Part shown: piece by piece, positions 1-7,961 of the stretch
How positions within the stretch are numbered: the stretch's first letter is position 1
Layout: each line of letters starts with the position of its first letter
IMG/VR virus record: IMGVR_UViG_3300037882_002205
Coordinates: 1 to 43,799 of that record
DNA from: a virus
Length of the DNA: 43,799 nt
Direction: 5' to 3' (one strand)
Notes under the pieces: model-generated
Database searches by the model: none
What the model saw: only the letters and a program-made list of their open reading frames with translations
Told to the model about the DNA's origin: nothing
Translations under genes and position numbers: made by a program

Positions 1-99
1 CCTGTGGTTGAAGAAACCCCTGTGGTTGAAGAAACCCCTGTGGTTGAAGAAACCCCTGTGGTTGAAGAAACCCCTGTGGTTGAAGAAACCCCTGTTAAA
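1..99. repeat. 99-bp terminal direct repeat, left copy
   Basis: These bases are identical to 43701-43799. The segment consists of five 18-bp units (each encoding PVVEET) followed by nine bases. A repeat of exactly this kind is what an assembler leaves at the two ends of a circular or circularly permuted molecule. A biological terminal repeat is possible but less likely, because the segment is coding and lies inside a gene. Because it is itself tandemly repetitive, the true number of 18-bp units in the genome may differ. Confidence 0.95.
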
Positions 100-114
100 A
101 AACCTAAAAAGTAA
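1..114 (+). CDS. VVEETP-repeat protein, 3' part (gene begins at 43641)
   Basis: Reading from base 1 in frame gives tandem PVVEET units, then PVKKPKK and a TAA at 112-114. On the circle the gene starts at 43641, and after removing the duplicated 99 bp the full protein is 57 aa. It has a short mixed-charge head, five acidic six-residue repeats and a lysine-rich tail. It sits directly between the DUF2815 ssDNA-binding gene and the DNA polymerase gene, so a role near the replisome is inferred from position only. No enzyme motif is visible, and I do not recognise the family. Confidence 0.75.
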   Translation, partial: PVVEETPVVEETPVVEETPVVEETPVVEETPVKKPKK

Positions 115-139
115 CCGTTGTAATATAGAGGACCTCAGT

Positions 140-2230
140 ATGCGAGTGTATGTCGACTTTGAAACCCGTAGTTTTATAGACATTACAAAACAAGGGCTAG
201 AAGTGTACGCTAAACACCCAAGTACTGAGGTCCTTTGTATTGCGTATACTGTGGGCGACACCTCTTATCTGGTGTCTAAAGACGATGACTTAGGGCTTGC
301 TCACCTATTGGTTTATGTAGCCGACCCAGAGTGTGTATTCGTAGCCCACAATGCGGGTTTTGAGCAAGCTATCTGGCGGTATGTAATGCAACCCAAATAT
401 GGTGTACCCCCTATTGCGATACATCGGTGGCGTTGTACCGCAGCCAAAGGCACAGCGTATGGCATACCCCGCAGCTTAGAGGAGATGGCAGAAGCACTTG
501 GTCTCCCCCACCAAAAAGACCTTGAGGGGGCGAAAGTCATGAAGCGGATGTGCGCCCCTAGGAAACCTACTAAAAAAGACCCCTCTATATGGCGAGAAAA
601 CCCAGAGGATTTTGAAGCGCTCCACAAATACTGCATCCAAGATACGGCGGTGTCTAAAGCCATCGACGAAACGTTGGATGACCTGTCTTTTGATGAGCAG
701 AGGTACTGGTTTATGGATCAAGAGATAAACCAAAGGGGGATTGAAGTCGATAAAGCCTTAGCGGTAAGAGTAATAGATTTGTATGAAACACGGAAAGCTC
801 AGCTACTGGGACAGTTTGTACAACTTACTAAAGGGTTAGTCCAAAGCCCTGCACAAACCGCTGCGTTCTTAACATGGTGTCGTGCTAGAGGGTATATGTT
901 TTCCGATTTACAGAAAGCTACAGTCGCTGCGTTCCTTGAGTTAAACACTGGTACGCCAGAGGTGCGAGAAGCACTTAAAATACGACAACAGGTATCCAAG
1001 ACATCGATTGGTAAGTTCACCGCCCTTATGGAGCGCACAACGGGTTCTCGTTTATTTGATGCGTTTGTATTCAATGCTGCCAGTACTCGCCGCTGGGGAG
1101 GAGAAGGTGTCCAATTACAGAACCTCCCCCGTGGAAAAGGCGACAGCTACGCCATCATAGACGATATAAAAACCCTATCTGCCGAAGCTTTTTTTACCAA
1201 GTACCCAGAGACGATGGCTACCTTTTCGTCTGCTATCCGTGGGCTGTTTATATCGGCTCCCGGTAAAGAGTTACACGTGGTGGATTACAGCTCCGTAGAA
1301 GCTGTAGTAAACGCATGGTTTTGTGGCGAAGCAGGCACATTAGCAGCGTTTCACAACAAAGATGATGTGTACTGTTTAGCTGCCCAAAAAATATATGGTA
1401 GGCCCGTAAATAAAACAGACCACCAAGAGGAACGTCAGGTAGGAAAAGTATCTACTTTATTCCTTGGCTATAACGGTGGCATAGCCGCTTTTGGTAATGC
1501 AGCCAGAGGGTACGGACTAGACATGAACAGTGTGTACCTTTTGATATGGCCAACCGCTGATGAGTATGAACAGCGCAGTGCAAAAAGTGCTTGTGCTCAA
1601 TATCTTAAATCAGCTACGGGAGACTTCGTTTTATCTGAAGAGGCGGCGCTTGCAGCCGATGTTATTAAGCAACGTTGGCGAGCAGCTAACCCAAACATTG
1701 TTGCTACATGGGCGGCATTAGAGGAAGCAGCTATCCATGCCGTCCGTTTTCCGGGGTGTAAATCAACGCCTAGTGTACCGTGGGCCATGGGGTACTACTC
1801 GTTTGATAAAGGCGTACTGTGCTTTCACCTTCCCTCTGGAGGCGTAATACGGTACTACAACCCCAGTATCCATATAGGCACCACCCCTTGGGGAACAGAC
1901 ACCGAGATACTAAACTACTGGGGGATTCGTATGCTAGAAGGCACGTCTCGCAAAATATACTGCATGGTATCTACCTATGGCGGTAAGCTGTTAGAGAACA
2001 TAATCCAAGCGCTTAGCCGAGACCTGCTCGCCCACGGTATGTTGGTGGCAACCGAACGGGGGTTCGATATCGTTATGCACGTACATGACGAAGCTATTGC
2101 TGAACAGACTATAGGGGACCCTGACAAAACCCTTGATAAGTTTAAGCAAGCGCTTACTACGCTTCCCCCGTGGGCACAAGACGTACCGTTAGGATGCGAT
2201 GGGTGGACAGCCACTCGTTATAGAAAGTAG
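140..2230 (+). CDS. Family A DNA polymerase with 3'-5' exonuclease domain
   Basis: The replicative polymerase is 696 aa. The N-terminal DEDDy proofreading domain shows ExoI D6-F-E8, ExoII around H70-N71 and ExoIII Y164-xxx-D168. The polymerase domain shows motif A D382-Y-S-S-V-E387, motif B R432...K436...Y444-N-G446 and motif C H649-D650-E651. The open frame extends upstream to base 8, but that part reads the 18-bp repeats of the preceding gene in a second frame (KKPLWL repeats). I therefore start at ATG 140, preceded by AGAGGA and opening with the ExoI strand MRVYVDFE. The gene lies 25 bp after the repeat protein and 5 bp before the RuvC-like gene, within the replication operon. Family assignment is secure from the catalytic motifs. 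Confidence 0.95.
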   Translation: MRVYVDFETRSFIDITKQGLEVYAKHPSTEVLCIAYTVGDTSYLVSKDDDLGLAHLLVYVADPECVFVAHNAGFEQAIWRYVMQPKYGVPPIAIHRWRCTAAKGTAYGIPRSLEEMAEALGLPHQKDLEGAKVMKRMCAPRKPTKKDPSIWRENPEDFEALHKYCIQDTAVSKAIDETLDDLSFDEQRYWFMDQEINQRGIEVDKALAVRVIDLYETRKAQLLGQFVQLTKGLVQSPAQTAAFLTWCRARGYMFSDLQKATVAAFLELNTGTPEVREALKIRQQVSKTSIGKFTALMERTTGSRLFDAFVFNAASTRRWGGEGVQLQNLPRGKGDSYAIIDDIKTLSAEAFFTKYPETMATFSSAIRGLFISAPGKELHVVDYSSVEAVVNAWFCGEAGTLAAFHNKDDVYCLAAQKIYGRPVNKTDHQEERQVGKVSTLFLGYNGGIAAFGNAARGYGLDMNSVYLLIWPTADEYEQRSAKSACAQYLKSATGDFVLSEEAALAADVIKQRWRAANPNIVATWAALEEAAIHAVRFPGCKSTPSVPWAMGYYSFDKGVLCFHLPSGGVIRYYNPSIHIGTTPWGTDTEILNYWGIRMLEGTSRKIYCMVSTYGGKLLENIIQALSRDLLAHGMLVATERGFDIVMHVHDEAIAEQTIGDPDKTLDKFKQALTTLPPWAQDVPLGCDGWTATRYRK

Positions 2231-2235
2231 GGTTT

Positions 2236-2691
2236 ATGTACATAATAGGGGTTGACCCCGGAGCCAACGGCGCTATAGCGGTCATGACGCTGCCTTCTCG
2301 TACGGTAGAGCTGACCTCACTATCCAAGATGACTCGGTTAGAAATTGCCTCGTATCTGAGCGACTACTGCGGCATACCTTGCCGTGCCTATATAGAGAAG
2401 GTCGGTGTAATGCATGGCCAAGGGATAGTGTCTGCGGGTACTTTTATGGAGAACTTCGGTTTTCTACAAGGGGTATTGGTTGCTCTAGGAATCCCTATGG
2501 TGCTTACCCCGCCCAAGGAATGGCAGAAAGCGGTAGGGCTACGTTACCCTACCAAGAGCCCTTACCCGGAGCGTAAACGCTTAGGCCAAAAGCTCTCTCA
2601 CCAGATATTTCCTTCACTAGCTACTACGCTGCATACTAGCGATGCCGTGCTTATAGCAGAAGCAGGCGCACGATTGTTCCTTGGGACATAA
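2236..2691 (+). CDS. RuvC-like Holliday junction resolvase
   Basis: This 151-aa protein belongs to the RNase H fold resolvases that cut four-way or branched DNA, in phages usually to debranch replicating DNA before packaging. The first beta strand carries IGVDPG with D7. E54 follows in AYIEKV, and a C-terminal HTSDAVLIAEAG supplies D136 and E142. The length matches RuvC-family proteins. It is the last gene of the rightward replication operon and meets the leftward structural operon tail to tail, with a terminator between them. RuvC superfamily membership is well supported; the exact substrate is not shown by sequence. Confidence 0.85.
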   Translation: MYIIGVDPGANGAIAVMTLPSRTVELTSLSKMTRLEIASYLSDYCGIPCRAYIEKVGVMHGQGIVSAGTFMENFGFLQGVLVALGIPMVLTPPKEWQKAVGLRYPTKSPYPERKRLGQKLSHQIFPSLATTLHTSDAVLIAEAGARLFLGT

Positions 2692-2720
2692 AAAAAAAGC
2701 CCCGCAAGGGGAGGCGGGGC
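2690..2720 (-). terminator. Rho-independent terminator of the leftward late operon
   Basis: A perfect 7-bp GC stem (2699-2705 with 2714-2720) has an 8-nt loop. A run of A at 2690-2698 becomes a U tract in the leftward transcript. It lies 22 bp past the stop of the DUF1353 gene. Rightward transcripts would form the same hairpin but have no U tract after it, so termination of the rightward operon here would be weaker. Confidence 0.85.
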
Positions 2721-2742
2721 AAGGGTGTGTCCAGTGGAGGTG

Positions 2743-3207
2743 TTATCTTAAGCGCCAAGCAAGTGGTGGCCATAGCGTTAGTGCTGTTTTCTGTATGCCA
2801 GCTTTCCACCCAGGCATACCGCCAAGGGTGCACATCCAGCGGTATAACTCATGAATCTCACCAGCATCCCACTTGGAGGTATCAACTACCCAGTCCTGTT
2901 TTAAGTCAGGGCTAAACACCCTACGCTGATAACTGCCAGTAGACTTAGGGATGTACTGCTGTCTACATAGGACATCATGGATGAGAGCAGCGGCTTCACA
3001 CTCGCCATCACGGGTAAAGCCTAGCCCCCAAAACGGTTTAGGGACACTTGCCTTGTCGTACTCCATGCCTGCAAGGATTGTAATCCTGCGACAGATAGGA
3101 CCTTTAACCCACTCAAACACATAGTCTTCTTGCAGGAAGAATTGCCCATCTCCAATGTATCTTAGTAGTGGCTGCTGGAACTTATCAGGGGTTGAGTAGG
3201 TTGTCAT
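2743..3207 (-). CDS. DUF1353 family phage protein
   Basis: The 154-aa protein resembles DUF1353, a small phage family often encoded near lysis or tail genes. Visible hallmarks are the hydrophobic-acidic strand around GMEYDKASVPKPFW, an AALIHDVLCR helix and ELYRWMC towards the C-terminus. The IHD and related polar residues are the usual conserved ones in that family. Its biochemical function is unknown. It is the last gene of the leftward operon, 2 bp from the endolysin, which suggests a lysis or late virion role. Family assignment is from pattern recognition and moderately sure. Confidence 0.7.
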   Translation of the reverse strand: MTTYSTPDKFQQPLLRYIGDGQFFLQEDYVFEWVKGPICRRITILAGMEYDKASVPKPFWGLGFTRDGECEAAALIHDVLCRQQYIPKSTGSYQRRVFSPDLKQDWVVDTSKWDAGEIHELYRWMCTLGGMPGWKAGIQKTALTLWPPLAWRLR

Positions 3208-3209
3208 GC

Positions 3210-3671
3210 TTAGCCCTTCTCTACTTTAACGTACCTCGTCCCTTGACCTTCGTTGCGTGCTTTTAGAGCGGTGTTTCTATTGCCAGTGGTTTTCTTGGAT
3301 AGATGAACCCAAACCCCAAACTCATCGATCACTTGGTCAAACTCAATAGGTATTAAACCGTTACGGATATCATCAAAAACCTTCTTTACAGAGACCCCTT
3401 TAACAGTAAAGTCTATTGCCTCACCTTTAACATGTTGGCTATTGATAGCGCCACCTGCCAAGCGATTAACAGTATCAGAACGAAAGCCTGACGTAACAAA
3501 GACAGGCGCTTTGTAAAAGTTTCTAATAACATCAATAGCCGTTGTACAAAGGTGTTTAGCATTAAGCAATTGCGCTTCGTTCATTTTATTAATTAATCCA
3601 TTGCGCACAGCGATACTGGAGCGCTCAAACTCTTCTTGGGTAATGTACTTAGATAACCACCGCTTAGTCAT
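3210..3671 (-). CDS. M15-family peptidase endolysin
   Basis: This 153-aa protein is a probable D-Ala-D-Ala-type or endopeptidase endolysin that cuts peptidoglycan cross-links at lysis. SGFRS, VNRLAGG and SQHxxGEAIDF are the M15A signature. H80, D87 and H123 (WVH) are the expected zinc ligands. It has no signal peptide, so it should need a holin to reach the periplasm. A TM protein encoded immediately upstream (3668-3892) overlaps it by 4 bp and is the obvious partner. The length is that of a single catalytic domain without a cell-wall binding domain, as usual for Gram-negative hosts. Confidence 0.88.
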   Translation of the reverse strand: MTKRWLSKYITQEEFERSSIAVRNGLINKMNEAQLLNAKHLCTTAIDVIRNFYKAPVFVTSGFRSDTVNRLAGGAINSQHVKGEAIDFTVKGVSVKKVFDDIRNGLIPIEFDQVIDEFGVWVHLSKKTTGNRNTALKARNEGQGTRYVKVEKG

Positions 3672-3892
3672 ATAGCGGCTTTCTCTAAAACGTTTATACG
3701 TTCTCTAAGAATGGCGTTTTCTCTGGTCAGCTCTAGTACCAGTTGCCCGTAGCGGTCTAGTTCTTTTTCAAGCCTTGCGATCCGAGCATCAATCATACTC
3801 TTAACCCATGGCGCACCAGCGGCTACTATCCCTAACAAAATAGCAACAGCGCCGAAGTAGTCATGCGTAGGGTTTACGGCTGGTAAAGGCAT
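3668..3892 (-). CDS. Small membrane protein, putative holin or lysis accessory
   Basis: This 74-aa protein has one hydrophobic segment at about residues 12-28, followed by a charged helix (about 33-72) with heptad-like leucine and isoleucine spacing that suggests a coiled coil. It lies directly upstream of the endolysin with a 4-bp ATGA-type overlap, and its ATG shares one base with the end of the SGNH tail gene. Position and size fit a class III-like holin or a membrane-anchored lysis helper. A spanin subunit is an alternative, because the coiled coil after a single TM resembles an i-spanin. Function is inferred from context. Confidence 0.65.
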   Translation of the reverse strand: MPLPAVNPTHDYFGAVAILLGIVAAGAPWVKSMIDARIARLEKELDRYGQLVLELTRENAILRERINVLEKAAI

Positions 3893-5301
3893 TAGATAAT
3901 ACCTTTTGTATGAATAGCATTATAACTGGCCAAGCCCATTAAACTTGAACCAGCATTAACAAGGTGTAGCTTATCGCCGTTATAATAAGCCGTATCATTA
4001 TAATCACCGTCGGCTGATAAGTGAGCTGTTTCACCTGCAGGTACAATAAAGTCGGCGTTTGAAAGGTCTGTAATTAAGGCGTTAGCGGCTAACAGTTTGG
4101 TCGTAACTACAGTAGATTGAGCAACAGGTATTGTGGCATGGCCTACATAAGTATACTTACCCGTAGCTTTTCTGTTAGCAACAATAGTATAAGCGCCGTC
4201 TCTTATCTGAGAAGCAGTACCGCTATCATTAACGCCGCCATAACCAATGAAGTGGGCTTGCGTAACCAGATTACCAAAGGACGTGGCATCAAGCGTAGTG
4301 GTTAGGTAAGAATCAATGGTGGTGTTGTTTTTCCCAAAGAATGGATACCACATAACCATAACATTGGTGCTTGGAGCGTTTTGGTAGCAGTAGTTGCCAA
4401 GCCTAAATGCAGGGTTTTGCCAAGAAGTGTTATAATTCCCAGCACCTAAATACCAGTCTGTCCCACCGCTAATATCAGAGTACCCGCCTTGACCGCCTAA
4501 TCGAGAATCCCCGCCAAGGGCTAATAGGATCGGGTATATGTTATAGCGAGCCGCAAGGTAGCCTTCTACGTCCTCTAAATCAGCATCACTTAATGACGAG
4601 CTACAGAAACCGAAAGCACTAATTTTACCGTTAAAGATATCATTGCCCCAAGCCCCTACTCTTAAGTCAGTCCCTGTAAAAGCAGATCCTACATAAGGGT
4701 TGTATCCTGTGACAACCCCATTAAGCCTGAACTCTAAGCGTTGCGTGCTGACCTTATGGCGCACCGATACGATCATAGGGTAGCGAGTCATCACCATTTT
4801 GTTGACGTAGGGCTGACTGGTATAGTCGCCGTCGCCATTAACGCCCCCTATATTTGAGCCGACACCAAAGGTAGGGTTATAGTTTAAGCCTACATCACGC
4901 CCCGCAGCACCATTGTGCATAATGTTACCAGCAGACCATTCGGACATCTGGATAACAGCAAAGTAAGTATAATCCCCGCCGGAAGGCACACCGTCAGCTC
5001 CGCTTACATAAGGGCCGCCGCCAATATTAGCAGGGGTAAATAACAGAGAGTTTAGGCCGTTAATACCTGTACCAACAGCAATATTGCTGGTCTGGTTAGC
5101 TACAAGATTACGCCCGTTACCCGTCATATCATTAACGGTAATAATCCCGCCACCAGAAGTCGAGTACCCGCTAGTCATGGCTACATCATAGTAACTATAC
5201 AAGTCTGGAATATCTGTAAGTGGGTTGAAGGAGGGTGTTGATGTGCTGCCTCTGCGCAGCGCTGCCAGAAGAGCACGGCTTGGAATCTGTACAGGAGACA
5301 T
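3892..5301 (-). CDS. LamG-like / SGNH hydrolase tail protein
   Basis: The 469-aa protein has two recognisable parts. Residues about 30-255 look like a concanavalin A/LamG jelly-roll, ending in the EGYLAARYNIYP motif that typically closes such domains in phage proteins. Residues about 258-469 have the SGNH hydrolase blocks: GDS with S266, GVND with N358-D359, and D443-xx-H446 near the end. SGNH domains on phage tails remove acyl groups from capsule or O-antigen sugars, so this is a probable receptor-modifying tail spike or esterase. It is encoded just after the tail fibre and two small tail genes and just before lysis, where receptor-binding genes usually lie. Substrate is not predictable. Confidence 0.75.
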   Translation of the reverse strand: MSPVQIPSRALLAALRRGSTSTPSFNPLTDIPDLYSYYDVAMTSGYSTSGGGIITVNDMTGNGRNLVANQTSNIAVGTGINGLNSLLFTPANIGGGPYVSGADGVPSGGDYTYFAVIQMSEWSAGNIMHNGAAGRDVGLNYNPTFGVGSNIGGVNGDGDYTSQPYVNKMVMTRYPMIVSVRHKVSTQRLEFRLNGVVTGYNPYVGSAFTGTDLRVGAWGNDIFNGKISAFGFCSSSLSDADLEDVEGYLAARYNIYPILLALGGDSRLGGQGGYSDISGGTDWYLGAGNYNTSWQNPAFRLGNYCYQNAPSTNVMVMWYPFFGKNNTTIDSYLTTTLDATSFGNLVTQAHFIGYGGVNDSGTASQIRDGAYTIVANRKATGKYTYVGHATIPVAQSTVVTTKLLAANALITDLSNADFIVPAGETAHLSADGDYNDTAYYNGDKLHLVNAGSSLMGLASYNAIHTKGII

Positions 5302-5768
5302 TAGGCGTAGTCCGCAAAATGAGTAACCAAAATAAGCTGTGTAGTACTGCCATAGGTAGGTGTAGCGTTGGCTTGTAGTTGGCCGTAGATTTTTCCATTA
5401 GTAACAGGCAATAGTCTATCGACGGTATTGTAGGTACAAGCTTTAGCACCGGAAGTAGCCATCTCTACCAACGCATAGTCGGCAGCAACGAAGTTTATTT
5501 TACCCAAATATTTACCAGCAGCCACGTTAGCCGTACTGAATGTCAGGGGTGCGTTATCCGCTACCGCCATGGTCGAGTCTGTAAACAAGTGCAGGTCTAC
5601 GTCTGCGCTAACAGGAGATGCAGCATTATCTACCAAGGTCAGGTATTTTAACAGGGCTGTTTTGATACTGGATCCATCCCCGATATCAAAGGTTAATAAT
5701 CCGCCGATAGCATCTCCAGCAGCGTAGGCTCCTGCGGTAATGGTTGGGGTTTGAGCAATTACTTTCAT
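5301..5768 (-). CDS. Hypothetical tail-associated protein
   Basis: This 155-aa protein is not recognised by name. It is rich in Ala, Thr, Gly and Val with predicted beta strands, lacks TM segments, and opens with TPTITAGAYAAGDAIGG, a pattern I associate with phage structural proteins of unknown role. In composition and length it is like the capsid-associated protein at 18655-19113, though I cannot show homology. Between the fibre and SGNH genes, it is probably a virion component or fibre adaptor. The start has AGAAGGGA upstream. Confidence 0.6.
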   Translation of the reverse strand: MKVIAQTPTITAGAYAAGDAIGGLLTFDIGDGSSIKTALLKYLTLVDNAASPVSADVDLHLFTDSTMAVADNAPLTFSTANVAAGKYLGKINFVAADYALVEMATSGAKACTYNTVDRLLPVTNGKIYGQLQANATPTYGSTTQLILVTHFADYA

Positions 5769-5782
5769 GACGAATCCCTTCT

Positions 5783-6088
5783 CTATGCGATACCTAAAAT
5801 AGTTTTTACGGTATTTATAAACGTTGTTTCAGCAGCGTTGACGGGTGTGAAGCCAACAACCAAGGCTGTGGTTATTTCGTAGTCGCCTTGCTGTAACGAC
5901 ACAAGACCCTGCGTAATTAAATCATAGCGAGCCAAGCGCCGATCTAAAGGAAGTAGCAGGAAAGCTTCTCGTATCTTTTCAACTGTAGTACGACTGTCTT
6001 TAGCCGCCTCAGTAGCACGGTCCGCTGCTAAAGCAGTTACCTCCGCATCGGTCATTGTAACCTCAACGCCATTAACAACTCTAATCAT
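5783..6088 (-). CDS. Hypothetical small tail-region protein
   Basis: The 101-aa protein is predicted mostly alpha-helical with an acidic N-terminal half (AEVTALAADRATEAAKDSRT) and no TM segment. Its ATG overlaps the TAA of the tail fibre gene by one base, so it is translationally coupled to the fibre. Chaperones for fibre trimerisation are often encoded just downstream of fibre genes, and that is a reasonable guess here, but no motif proves it. Confidence 0.6.
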   Translation of the reverse strand: MIRVVNGVEVTMTDAEVTALAADRATEAAKDSRTTVEKIREAFLLLPLDRRLARYDLITQGLVSLQQGDYEITTALVVGFTPVNAAETTFINTVKTILGIA

Positions 6089-7959
6089 TAGATAAGCTTC
6101 CTTCCATACAGGGCATAAGTCATGGATATGTTACCTGACGAGGCCAAGATACGAATGCCGTTTACAGCAGAGGTAGCGCCGACGTATTGTCCTGACCCTT
6201 GGAAGGTCTCAGGTACGCCGTCAAAATCTCTACAGTAGTGACCTGTAGCGCTTATCATTTTTGGGGTCGACGCTTGGTTAGGGTTGTAAAGCCGCAGGAT
6301 TATGTGACCGCCATTTTCATTGGTGCTGTTACCGACCTTGGCGTTAGTGATACCGCCAGCAATAATTATCTTTGAATCCCCTGTTGAGCCGCCATAGTTA
6401 TCCGTATAGCCTGCACGTACCGAATACCGGTAGTCGGACGCACCCGACTTCCATGTACTACCGTTATCCAACGATACACGAGCCCAAATATCGACACTGT
6501 CTGTAGCGACAGCTATGTTATATAAATGCAGTTCTAGTACGTCGTAGCTACTATTAAAATAGGTGGCACCAGCGATATCCACGGTTGCTGCACCAGAAGG
6601 GGCACCGTACAGAAGAGGTAACCCGGTAAGCGGTCTGCGGCCTACAGTTCTGAAAATACCGGCAGCAGTAGCGGCTACCATAAATGACTCATCAGGATAA
6701 ACAGTTATGGTGGTTGAGCCATCGATGGTCTCAGAACCGTTTGGGTCCAACGTAATTACGCCGGTGCCTTTGTTTACAACCCAACAATAAAAACCAATGG
6801 CAAGCGTAGCTACTGCACTAAACGACAAGGTAAACGTACCAGTACAGTCGATAATGACGGCTCTGTCAGTGTCTAAAACGGTATAGTTGGCGCTCTTTGA
6901 AGTAAAGCCTGTAGCACCAATTAATTGGCCAGAACCTGTAATCGCTGAACCAGATAAAGTACCTACACCATTAGAAGCAGATACTGAAGTAACCGTACCC
7001 GCCCCAGCGCCATAGCCTCGTGATTGGGTTACTTTCCAGTTTGAGCCGTCACATACCAATACAATCGCTTGGTTAGCAGACAGCGCAATACTAGCGGATC
7101 CGTCTATTGTTTCAGAAGCATTAGGGTCAAGGGTTACACTGCCGGAACCGCTATTACGAACGTGGAACTCAAAACCAGTTCCTAGTGTAGCTGCTGCTGT
7201 TAAGCTGAATGTGTGGCCGCCAGAGCCGGTGTAGTCTACTAATTTGTTTCTGTCGGTAGCCAGTACTGTATAGTTGCCCGATTGCGCATTAATAGTCCGT
7301 AGGTTTACAGCAGCAGCAGATGCAGCCGCAGCAGTTGCAGATGCGCTAGCATTAGTAGCTTGGGTAGTTGCAGTAGAGGCAGACGTAGCTGCGCTTGTTG
7401 CTGAACTACTAGCGCTAGTGGCACTGGTAGCCGCTGCTGTAGCGGAAGCAGCCGCAGCAGTAACTGCTGTAGTGAAAGACGACGTAGATAAAGTAAACCC
7501 ATCCGCAGTATTATTAACTACTAAGGCATACCCTGCCACAGGAGTTATGCTGCCTATAGTTGTACTCAAAGTGGTGCTTTGGCTTACACCCACTTTAAGA
7601 CAGCGGTCTACCTCCCCTTTGAGTTGCTGCACCAATATGACAGTACGATCTAAAGCGTTTTCAATAATTTTTGCCGGTAGTTTGCCTTCAATACTGACCG
7701 ATTCCCCTTGGGTAAGGGCTAAACTGCCTTGTATGATTAATGCTTGACCATTTGTAGGCGTAGTAACAAACGTTACTCGACCCCCGGTCAGTCCGCCTTC
7801 AGTGAGAGTAACTGAATAATCTGTACTGATAGTCTTCAATACCCCATCGACGTACACCTGAATATCGGTAGTAGCATACACTCGGAATGTAAAGTCCAAG
7901 TAATTGGTCGACCCGTTACCCGTGGCTCGTACGACTCTAGCAGTATCTTGAAGTGTCAT
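6088..7959 (-). CDS. Tail fibre with T7 gp17-like N-terminal domain
   Basis: This 623-aa fibre binds the host surface. Residues 1-125 match the T7 fibre attachment domain, with FTFRVYATTDIQVYVDG and the following strands. Residues about 161-217 are almost only Ala, Ser and Thr, a low-complexity shaft often seen in phage fibres. Two homologous modules follow at about 229-310 and 358-439. Each begins NYTVLxTDR and contains TLDPNxSETIDGS, separated by a Gly/Ser-rich linker. Residues 445-623 form a unique C-terminal domain that should be the receptor-binding tip. It lies directly after the large internal virion protein, with the small gene 5783-6088 coupled downstream. Confidence 0.9.
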   Translation of the reverse strand: MTLQDTARVVRATGNGSTNYLDFTFRVYATTDIQVYVDGVLKTISTDYSVTLTEGGLTGGRVTFVTTPTNGQALIIQGSLALTQGESVSIEGKLPAKIIENALDRTVILVQQLKGEVDRCLKVGVSQSTTLSTTIGSITPVAGYALVVNNTADGFTLSTSSFTTAVTAAAASATAAATSATSASSSATSAATSASTATTQATNASASATAAAASAAAVNLRTINAQSGNYTVLATDRNKLVDYTGSGGHTFSLTAAATLGTGFEFHVRNSGSGSVTLDPNASETIDGSASIALSANQAIVLVCDGSNWKVTQSRGYGAGAGTVTSVSASNGVGTLSGSAITGSGQLIGATGFTSKSANYTVLDTDRAVIIDCTGTFTLSFSAVATLAIGFYCWVVNKGTGVITLDPNGSETIDGSTTITVYPDESFMVAATAAGIFRTVGRRPLTGLPLLYGAPSGAATVDIAGATYFNSSYDVLELHLYNIAVATDSVDIWARVSLDNGSTWKSGASDYRYSVRAGYTDNYGGSTGDSKIIIAGGITNAKVGNSTNENGGHIILRLYNPNQASTPKMISATGHYCRDFDGVPETFQGSGQYVGATSAVNGIRILASSGNISMTYALYGRKLI

Positions 7960-7961
7960 AT

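Noticed and set aside
1-99. CRISPR array, suggested by regularly spaced identical units
   Set aside because: Units are contiguous without spacers and are in-frame coding repeats.
8-139. N-terminal extension of the DNA polymerase
   Set aside because: It reads the 18-bp repeats of the previous gene in another frame; the family start and RBS are at 140.
2690-2720. Bidirectional terminator
   Set aside because: The hairpin is symmetric, but only the leftward transcript has a U tract after it.
6088-7959. Diversity-generating retroelement target in the tail fibre, as in BPP-1
   Set aside because: No reverse transcriptase and no template repeat elsewhere in the window.
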